From Candidatus Omnitrophota bacterium (GTDB taxonomy: Bacteria > Omnitrophota > Omnitrophia > Omnitrophales > Abzuiibacteriaceae): a stretch of DNA of 12,998 nucleotides. The notes below the pieces were generated by a model. That model worked only from the letters and a program-made list of their open reading frames with translations. It did no database searches and was not told the DNA's origin. How positions within the stretch are numbered: position 1 is the stretch's first letter; each line of letters starts with the position of its first letter. The DNA lies in NCBI GenBank assembly GCA_016206995.1, contig JACQQN010000143.1:1-12998 (forward strand). Direction: 5' to 3'. Positions 8,060 to 12,998 of this stretch are shown piece after piece. A program made the translations under genes and the position numbers.

Positions 8060-9043
8060 TCACCAACGAATTGCGCAAGAACCCCATGTTAACCCGCCGC
8101 CGAAAGCGACCAGAATAACATTTTGGCCTTTTTTGATCATACGAAACTTATCTGCTTCATAAAGTGCTACGACCGTTGATGCAGCAGACATATTCCCATA
8201 GCGATCTACATTTACAAATACTTTTTCATTCGGAATTTTTACTCGTTCAGCAACCGCATTTAGAATACGCAAATTGGCTTGATGCGGAATCAAACAATCG
8301 ATTTGTTCGGTGCGGATATGAGCCAGTTCGCAAACTCGGTGAATTGCTTCTTCCATTGTGCGTACCGCAAGTTTAAAAACTTCAGCACCTTCCATTTTTA
8401 AGAACTGCAAACCTTCCGCTATATTCTTTTCATTCACTGGAAGCGCTGACCCTCCTGCGGGCACCTTTAATATGTCAGAATAATTTCCGTCGGAACCAAT
8501 ATGTGTTGCTAGGATTTGGTGCCCTTCTAACGTCGGCCCCACAATTGCAGCGCCAGCTCCATCGCCAAAAAGAACACACGTGGAACGATCTTTCCAATTA
8601 ACAAATGACGAAGTAATTTCGGAACCGACGACTAAAATATATTTATAAAAACCAGACTGGATGTAAGCTTCGGCAACCGATAGCGCAAACACAAAACCTG
8701 AGCACGCGGCAGAAAGATCAAAAGCGGGACAGGTTGCACCAATTTTTTTCTGAACCATGCAACCCGTTGATGGAAAACTCATATCTGGAGTCACGGTTGC
8801 CACAATAATTAAGTCTAGCTCTGTTGGTTTAAGTCCTGATTTTTGCAAAGCCTCCCGAGCTGCTTCAACGCCAAGATCACTTGCAGCGACACCAGGTTCG
8901 GCAATCCGGCGCTCGCGGATACCTGTTCGTGTCCGAATCCACTCATCGCTCGTATCGACTATTTTTTCAAGATCAAAGTTTGTAAGAACTTTCGGTGGAA
9001 GGCCTGCCCCTAAGCCAAGAAAACCGACGTGTGTTTTTTTCAT
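8060..9043 (-). CDS. fabH: 3-oxoacyl-[acyl-carrier-protein] synthase III (KAS III)
   Basis: FabH starts fatty acid synthesis by condensing an acyl-CoA primer, usually acetyl-CoA, with malonyl-ACP. From the chosen ATG the protein has 327 residues, the usual size. The catalytic triad is Cys114 (AACSGF), His254 (IPHQAN) and Asn284 (YGNMSAAS); the common GNTSAAS reads GNMSAAS here. The glycine-rich FGDGAGAA and the C-terminal FGGGLTWG are also present. The frame can start at TTG (9052) or ATG (9043). The ATG overlaps the plsX TGA as ATGA and gives the typical MKK N-terminus, so it is preferred; neither has a strong Shine-Dalgarno. The gene sits between plsX and fabD as in many bacteria. Primer preference (straight or branched) cannot be read with confidence. 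Paralogues for secondary metabolism are unlikely in this context. Confidence 0.95.
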   Translation of the reverse strand: MKKTHVGFLGLGAGLPPKVLTNFDLEKIVDTSDEWIRTRTGIRERRIAEPGVAASDLGVEAAREALQKSGLKPTELDLIIVATVTPDMSFPSTGCMVQKKIGATCPAFDLSAACSGFVFALSVAEAYIQSGFYKYILVVGSEITSSFVNWKDRSTCVLFGDGAGAAIVGPTLEGHQILATHIGSDGNYSDILKVPAGGSALPVNEKNIAEGLQFLKMEGAEVFKLAVRTMEEAIHRVCELAHIRTEQIDCLIPHQANLRILNAVAERVKIPNEKVFVNVDRYGNMSAASTVVALYEADKFRMIKKGQNVILVAFGGGLTWGSCAIRW

Positions 9044-10161
9044 TTGAGCCAATTAAGCTCTTCAGAATCTTTAGGGGGCGTGGGTAGTGAAGGCGGTGTA
9101 GGGTTAGAGGAAACAGTTCCAGCTGTTTTGGATTGGGATTCTGACCCATTCGGTGTTGTTCTGTGGTTCCGGTTTGTAATTTCCTCGACAATCCGATCAT
9201 TGATTTGAAATTCGACCATGTTTGCGCCAACACGAATTGCATTACGAATTGCTTTTGCGGAAGAAATCCCATGTCCAATAATGACAGGACCGCTCACGCC
9301 AAGCAAAGGTGCGCCACCGGCTTCTTCATAGTTCGTTTGTCTCCGAATCGACTGAAAAGCGTGCCGACATAAAAATGCACCCACTTGCGCCAGATAATCT
9401 TTTTTGATTTCATTTTTAACCAACCGGACAAAAACTTCAATCACACTCTCAATCATTTTCAAAATGACGTTTCCAACAAATCCGTCGCAGACAATGCAAT
9501 CTGCTTTTCCGCCGAAAAAATCACGACCCTCGATATTGCCTATGAAATTAATTCCAGAATCCCGAAGCAAGCGATAGGTTTCTTGCAATACCTCAGTTCC
9601 CTTTGATTCTTCTTCGCCAATATTCAAAAGACCGACCGCAGGTTTTTTCTTCTTAAGAAGGTAGCGAACATAAATTTCACCCATGATGGCATACTGAAAC
9701 AAGTGTTCGGGTGCTGGGTTAATGTTTGCACCAACATCAATTGCCAGCGAGATTCCATGAAGAGTTGGAAATGTAATTGCAATCCCTGGCCGTTTAATGC
9801 CTGGCAACAACCCTAAATTGAGCGTTGCTGCGGCAACAACCGCTCCGGTATTCCCTGCGCTAATAACTGCGTCCACTTCTTTTCGGCGCAAAAGGTCAAT
9901 ACAAACCGCCAGCGACGAATCTTTCTTTTTCTTGATTGCGCGGACGGGTGATTCCCCCATATCAATGACTTCGGAGGCGTGATGAACTGCAATACGGCCA
10001 CCAGGAATTTTATGTCGGTTTAATTCACGTTTAATGGCTGCTTCTTTCCCAACAATGACAATTTCCTGAATGTCAGGAAAACTAATGGCAGCTTCAACCG
10101 CACCTTCTACGACTGTTTGTGGGGCGTAATCACCGCCCATTCCATCAACTGCGATTTTCAT
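9040..10161 (-). CDS. plsX: Phosphate acyltransferase PlsX
   Basis: PlsX is a peripheral membrane enzyme that converts acyl-ACP to acyl-phosphate, the donor for PlsY in phosphatidic acid synthesis. The N-terminal MKIAVDGMGGDYAP is diagnostic. The core continues with SAGNTGA at 101-107, DVGAN at 142-146, PEHLFQYAIMG at 151-161, the NIGEEESKG loop at 180-188, CDGFVGNV at 225-232 and a GGAPLLG segment at 282-288. The protein has 373 residues, against roughly 330-350 in the family. The excess is a Ser/Thr/Pro/Asn-rich C-terminal tail after about residue 327 that looks disordered. The ATG at 10161 overlaps the rpmF TGA as ATGA, and only a weak purine stretch precedes it. plsY is not in the window. 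The link of rpmF, plsX and fabH is very widespread. Confidence 0.97.
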   Translation of the reverse strand: MKIAVDGMGGDYAPQTVVEGAVEAAISFPDIQEIVIVGKEAAIKRELNRHKIPGGRIAVHHASEVIDMGESPVRAIKKKKDSSLAVCIDLLRRKEVDAVISAGNTGAVVAAATLNLGLLPGIKRPGIAITFPTLHGISLAIDVGANINPAPEHLFQYAIMGEIYVRYLLKKKKPAVGLLNIGEEESKGTEVLQETYRLLRDSGINFIGNIEGRDFFGGKADCIVCDGFVGNVILKMIESVIEVFVRLVKNEIKKDYLAQVGAFLCRHAFQSIRRQTNYEEAGGAPLLGVSGPVIIGHGISSAKAIRNAIRVGANMVEFQINDRIVEEITNRNHRTTPNGSESQSKTAGTVSSNPTPPSLPTPPKDSEELNWLK

Positions 10162-10364
10162 GATTCTTTCTGATCGGACTTCGATTTGACTTTAATGGTC
10201 ATGACCTGTTTACCCCCATAAAAACCACAATGCGAACAAATTCGATGCGGCATGATTGCAGCGCCACAGTTTGTACATTTTGAAATTGATTTCAATTTTA
10301 GAAAATCATGCGCACGCCGCGTACGTGTTCTTTGATTCGAATGCCTTCGTTTTGGATTTGGCAT
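10158..10364 (-). CDS. rpmF: 50S ribosomal protein L32
   Basis: L32 is a small basic protein of the large ribosomal subunit. The 68-residue sequence starts MPNPKRRHS, with the Arg/Lys-rich N-terminus typical of the family. It carries two CxxC pairs (Cys30/Cys33 and Cys43/Cys46), a zinc ribbon of the zinc-binding type of L32. The Ser/Lys-rich end is slightly longer than common forms. The ATG at 10364 has a good AAGGAGA site that overlaps the yceD stop codon, and its own stop overlaps the plsX start. The yceD-rpmF-plsX arrangement is found in many phyla. Identification is secure. Confidence 0.97.
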   Translation of the reverse strand: MPNPKRRHSNQRTRTRRAHDFLKLKSISKCTNCGAAIMPHRICSHCGFYGGKQVMTIKVKSKSDQKES

Positions 10365-10370
10365 GAAAAA

Positions 10371-10377
10371 TCTCCTT
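10371..10377 (-). promoter_or_regulatory. Shine-Dalgarno site of rpmF
   Basis: AAGGAGA on the minus strand, six bases before the rpmF ATG. Its first bases are part of the yceD TAA stop, so a ribosome ending on yceD can restart directly on rpmF. Confidence 0.78.
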
Positions 10378-10843
10378 AACTCCGTTTTTGATTAAATAAA
10401 CCCCGTAACTTTGAAAAAGGGTGACCCGCAGCTTGCAAACGACAACTGCACGTTTCAATATTAAGATCTACCCCACAATTGGGGCAGAGACCTTTGCAAC
10501 CCGCATTACATAAAAACCTCTCAGAATGCGATAGAATCAATACATCACGAATATCATCCAACATATTTACTTCAGTAACATCTTTAATATCATAATTAAA
10601 ATCAATTGGCTCTTGGATATTTTCCTGAACTGTTTTTAAGCAACGCGCGCAGGTGTGTTCAATTTGGCGCTCGACAACTCCATGAAATGTCAAAACATGC
10701 AGCGCTTTTTGTGCAATTCCCTTCACCACAATTTTTCCTGCATAACGCAAATCGACATATTCAATGTCAAGCACTTTTGGCTCTAAGGTTTCAGCAATTG
10801 ATTCGGCAATTCCATCTTTCAAACGAGTAATGTCTATAATCAT
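10376..10843 (-). CDS. yceD: DUF177 / YceD family protein
   Basis: This 155-residue protein belongs to the YceD (DUF177) family, nearly always encoded just before rpmF. Its role is poorly settled: in plants and E. coli it has been tied to 23S rRNA accumulation, so a role in large-subunit assembly is inferred. Cys65 and Cys68 form the family CxxC (CARC). A further cluster at Cys112, Cys116, Cys120, Cys123, Cys132 and Cys134 looks like a metal-binding knuckle and is typical of the Cys-rich branch of the family. The C-terminal HPFSKLRGLF matches the usual family ending. The ATG at 10843 is two bases after the coaD stop with only a weak GAG upstream. No signal peptide or membrane segment is seen. 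The family call is firm, the function is not. Confidence 0.9.
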   Translation of the reverse strand: MIIDITRLKDGIAESIAETLEPKVLDIEYVDLRYAGKIVVKGIAQKALHVLTFHGVVERQIEHTCARCLKTVQENIQEPIDFNYDIKDVTEVNMLDDIRDVLILSHSERFLCNAGCKGLCPNCGVDLNIETCSCRLQAAGHPFSKLRGLFNQKRS

Positions 10844-10845
10844 AA

Positions 10846-11328
10846 TTATATCTCAAATTTTTTGCGTAACATCTCACCCACAAACTTAGGAACAAATTTC
10901 TGGAGATTTCCACCATACCGGGCAATTTCTTTGACAAGTCTCGACGACAAATACAAGTGAGTTTCCGAAGGCATTAAAAAAATTGTATCAATATCCTTTG
11001 CAAGCGTCCGATTAGTCAACGCCATTTGAAATTCATAATCAAAGTCAGAGGTAGCTCGAAGTCCCCGTATGATTGTTTTAATCCCATTTTTCCTTGCATA
11101 ATCAACGATCAAACCATCGAAAACACGCACCGATATACCTCGCTTACCTCGCAAAGCTTTTTTGACCATTTCCAAGCGATCTTCCGTAGAAAAAAGAGGT
11201 GTTTTTTCCTGGTTAGAGGCAATCGCGACATGAACCTCTCCAAAAATATGAAGAGCTCGGTCGACGAGATCCATATGTCCATAAGTCAACGGATCAAAAC
11301 TTCCAGGATAAAGCGCTTTTTCCTTCAT
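10846..11328 (-). CDS. coaD: Phosphopantetheine adenylyltransferase
   Basis: CoaD transfers AMP from ATP to 4'-phosphopantetheine, giving dephospho-CoA, the penultimate step of coenzyme A synthesis. The 160-residue length is standard. The nucleotidyltransferase motif appears as GSFDPLTYGH at 9-18, with His18 the key catalytic residue. Lys42, Arg88 and Arg91 (IIRGLR segment) align with substrate-binding residues, followed by DFDYEFQMA at 95-103. The late ATP-binding loop reads LSSRLVKE at 127-134; many homologues have three serines, so Arg130 is a variant. The ATG at 11328 overlaps the rsmD TGA as ATGA, with no near Shine-Dalgarno, so coupled translation is likely. The rsmD-coaD pair is widely conserved. 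Its product feeds malonyl-CoA supply and ACP priming, both used by the fab genes downstream. Confidence 0.96.
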   Translation of the reverse strand: MKEKALYPGSFDPLTYGHMDLVDRALHIFGEVHVAIASNQEKTPLFSTEDRLEMVKKALRGKRGISVRVFDGLIVDYARKNGIKTIIRGLRATSDFDYEFQMALTNRTLAKDIDTIFLMPSETHLYLSSRLVKEIARYGGNLQKFVPKFVGEMLRKKFEI

Positions 11329-11903
11329 GTTTTACTGTTCCCAGCTTTTTCTCCCGCAATCAAGAACCCAATCATTGCCTGTCCAATTACTCTTTCTTGG
11401 GCGGATTGAAAGGATGCCAATTTCTCAGGCAACTCCTCATGTGGGGATCTTTGGTATATAATTTTTCCAAAGGGTTTGACTATATCAAAACACTCTATGA
11501 GACGCAATACTTTTTTGATAAACCCTTTATTGAAAGGAGGATCAAGAAATATCAAGTCAAATTTAAGGCCTTGTTTATGAATTCGTCGCAATGCTTGGAT
11601 CACCGCCATTTGATAGATTTTGGTTTGATCACGACGGATTCCAAGTGATTGCAAATTCTTTCGAATGACTGAACAAGGTCCTTCTTCGGAATCTACAAAA
11701 TAAACAATAGCAGCGCCCCGGCTTAAAGCCTCAAGCCCTAAACTGCCGCTTCCGGCAAAAAGGTCAAGCACCCAAGCACCTTCAGGTGCACCGCCCAAAA
11801 TATTAAAAACAGTTTCTTTAATGCGATCCATCATAGGGCGAGTTTTTTTTGTCTTGGGAAACTGAATGATTCTTCGCTTGAAACTTCCGCCAATAATTCT
11901 CAT
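11325..11903 (-). CDS. rsmD: 16S rRNA (guanine(966)-N(2))-methyltransferase RsmD
   Basis: RsmD methylates N2 of G966 (E. coli numbering) in 16S rRNA, using S-adenosylmethionine, on the assembling 30S subunit. The 192-residue protein has the family N-terminus MRIIGGSFKRR and the TRPMMDRIKETVFNIL segment at 21-36. The SAM-binding motif I (VLDLFAGSGSLGLEALSRGA) is at 45-64 and the catalytic DPPF motif IV at 121-124, followed by the helix typical of this family. The ATG at 11903 lies three bases after the recG stop and no Shine-Dalgarno is visible. The last residues (about 184-192) are polar and poorly conserved. Other DPPF N-methyltransferases are possible in principle, but the N-terminus and pairing with coaD fit RsmD. 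Confidence 0.95.
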   Translation of the reverse strand: MRIIGGSFKRRIIQFPKTKKTRPMMDRIKETVFNILGGAPEGAWVLDLFAGSGSLGLEALSRGAAIVYFVDSEEGPCSVIRKNLQSLGIRRDQTKIYQMAVIQALRRIHKQGLKFDLIFLDPPFNKGFIKKVLRLIECFDIVKPFGKIIYQRSPHEELPEKLASFQSAQERVIGQAMIGFLIAGEKAGNSKT

Positions 11904-11906
11904 CGT

Positions 11907-12998
11907 TTAATTAATTTCCCGCCGAAGTAATTGATGTCTTGAATCAACCAGCATGGAATCGTTTGCTAAAATTTTTTTCGCTTCTTCCCTAGCTTGGATG
12001 AGGACTTTACTATCTCGAACCATATCGGCGAGCCGAAAAGGCACCCAACCGCTTTGGCGCGATCCAAAAAACTCACCTGGCCCACGTAACTTTAAATCTT
12101 CTTCCGCGATCATAAACCCATCGTTTGTTTGTGTCATAATCTGAAGTCTTTGCCTTGCTTCATCAGTTTTAGGGTCTGCAATCAAATAACAAACCGATTC
12201 TTTTACACCCCTCCCAATCCGCCCACGAATTTGGTGGAGCTGCGAAAGGCCAAATCGATCTGCATGCTCAATCAGCATCATGGTTGCGTTTGGATTATCG
12301 ATGCCTACTTCGATAACGGATGTTGTTACAAGGAGTTTTAATTTACAAGATTGAAAATCACGCATCACTTGATCGCGCTCATCTTTAGCGAGTTTTCCAT
12401 GAATCAACCCGATTGGGATCGATTTAAATTGGTTGTCCTTTAAACGTTCATATTCTTGTTTCGCTGCCTGCAGGTCAAGCTTTTCTGTTTCTTCGATAAT
12501 TGGAAATAAAATATATGCTTGCTCACCCGTTTCTAAGATTCTTTTTTTGATAGTTTCAATCACTTGTTTTTTCTTGCTGCTCGGCACTTGGATGGTCTGG
12601 ATTGGTTTCCGTTCTTTTGGAAGCTCACGAATTGTTGAGATGTCTAAGTCGCCATACAAAGTAATTCCTAAGGTTCTCGGAATTGGCGTTGCCGACATGA
12701 TGAGAAGGTGCGGTCTTGGATCGTGAGCAAGTAATTTGGCGCGTTGCCTGACGCCAAATTTATGCTGTTCATCAATAATCACGAGTCCAAGATTTCTGAA
12801 ATTAACAGACTCTTGTAGTAAAGCGTGAGTACCAATCAAAATATTCAGTTTACCGGTCTGAAGCTCCTCCAAGATTTTTGCACGTGTTTCCACATTTACA
12901 CTTGCTGTTAAAAGACCGATTTTTGTCGCATAATTTGAAAGAACTGCACGCAAAGTGGTCGCATGCTGTTCGGCTAGAATTTCAGTAGGGACAAGAAC
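11907..12998 (-). CDS. recG: ATP-dependent DNA helicase RecG, C-terminal part, cut by window edge
   Basis: RecG is a superfamily 2 translocase that remodels stalled replication forks and Holliday junctions. The frame is open to the right edge, giving 363 visible residues; the wedge domain and Walker A lie outside. Visible motifs in order: PTEILAEQH at about 4-12, GTHALLQ (motif Ib region), DEQH at 76-79 (motif II), SATPIPR (motif III), HGKLAKDER (motif IV), SVIEVGIDNPNA (motif V) and the QIRGRIGRG arginine finger motif VI. After these comes the EEDLKLRGPGEFFGSRQSG segment, matching the RecG TRG translocation motif and separating it from PriA and Mfd. The end (RREIN) is complete. An internal TTG at 12953 is not the start, because the conserved sequence continues upstream of it. 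recG-rsmD-coaD is a known arrangement. Confidence 0.95.
   Translation of the reverse strand, partial: VLVPTEILAEQHATTLRAVLSNYATKIGLLTASVNVETRAKILEELQTGKLNILIGTHALLQESVNFRNLGLVIIDEQHKFGVRQRAKLLAHDPRPHLLIMSATPIPRTLGITLYGDLDISTIRELPKERKPIQTIQVPSSKKKQVIETIKKRILETGEQAYILFPIIEETEKLDLQAAKQEYERLKDNQFKSIPIGLIHGKLAKDERDQVMRDFQSCKLKLLVTTSVIEVGIDNPNATMMLIEHADRFGLSQLHQIRGRIGRGVKESVCYLIADPKTDEARQRLQIMTQTNDGFMIAEEDLKLRGPGEFFGSRQSGWVPFRLADMVRDSKVLIQAREEAKKILANDSMLVDSRHQLLRREIN

Noticed and set aside
9050..9052. TTG start for fabH
   Set aside because: The ATG nine bases later overlaps the plsX stop as ATGA and gives the typical N-terminus; the TTG remains possible but less likely.
12951..12953. TTG as the start of a short RecG-like protein
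   Set aside because: The frame stays open to the right edge and the conserved PTEILAEQH motif lies upstream, so the gene is simply cut by the window.
1..12998. Mobile elements, CRISPR arrays, tRNA or rRNA genes, defence or secretion systems
   Set aside because: Almost all sequence is accounted for by intact housekeeping genes; no direct repeats, transposase motifs or structural RNA signatures were seen on either strand.

Overview
This is a gene-dense bacterial chromosomal segment. All fourteen recognisable genes lie on the minus strand, so the transcriptional order runs from the right edge to the left edge. Two genes are cut by the window: recG at the right and der at the left. No rRNA, tRNA, CRISPR array, insertion sequence, prophage gene or other accessory island was seen. 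Base composition looks moderately AT-leaning and even throughout. There is no taxonomic marker gene. The order recG-rsmD-coaD-yceD-rpmF-plsX-fab genes-acpP-fabF-smc resembles the supraoperon of clostridial and related bacteria, but rnc is absent between the fab genes and smc, and pgsA and der follow smc. FabD carries GLSLGE rather than GHSLGE around its nucleophile, which from memory is common in Planctomycetes/Chlamydiae-related groups. My best inference is an uncultured lineage near the PVC group (for example Omnitrophota), held with low confidence.

Layout in transcription order. (1) 12998-10846: the helicase half of RecG, the 16S rRNA methyltransferase RsmD, and the coenzyme A enzyme CoaD. 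(2) 10843-10158: YceD (DUF177) and ribosomal protein L32. (3) 10161-4829: plsX, fabH, fabD, fabG, acpP, fabF, a type II fatty acid synthesis cluster that starts at the phospholipid-precursor enzyme PlsX. (4) 4715-1098: smc, after a 113-base gap that is the only intergenic space over 50 bases. (5) 1096-1: pgsA, one base after smc, then the start of der overlapping the end of pgsA.

How the genes fit together: CoaD makes the CoA pathway intermediate needed both for malonyl-CoA and for the phosphopantetheine arm of ACP. FabD loads malonate onto ACP, FabH starts chains, FabF elongates, FabG reduces, PlsX turns acyl-ACP into acyl-phosphate for glycerolipid assembly, and PgsA commits CDP-diacylglycerol to anionic phospholipid. 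RsmD, L32, Der and probably YceD serve ribosome assembly; Smc and RecG serve chromosome organisation and repair. The cluster lacks a dehydratase (FabZ/FabA), an enoyl reductase (FabI/K/L/V) and acetyl-CoA carboxylase, which must be encoded elsewhere.

Tight spacing, four-base ATGA overlaps and the absence of convincing promoters or terminators suggest one or two long polycistronic units. I found no evidence of a previously undescribed system. The points worth a second look are small: a PlsX C-terminal tail, diverged motifs in Der, FabD, PgsA, CoaD and the Smc hinge, a likely NADH-type FabG, and an uneven pattern of Shine-Dalgarno sites.
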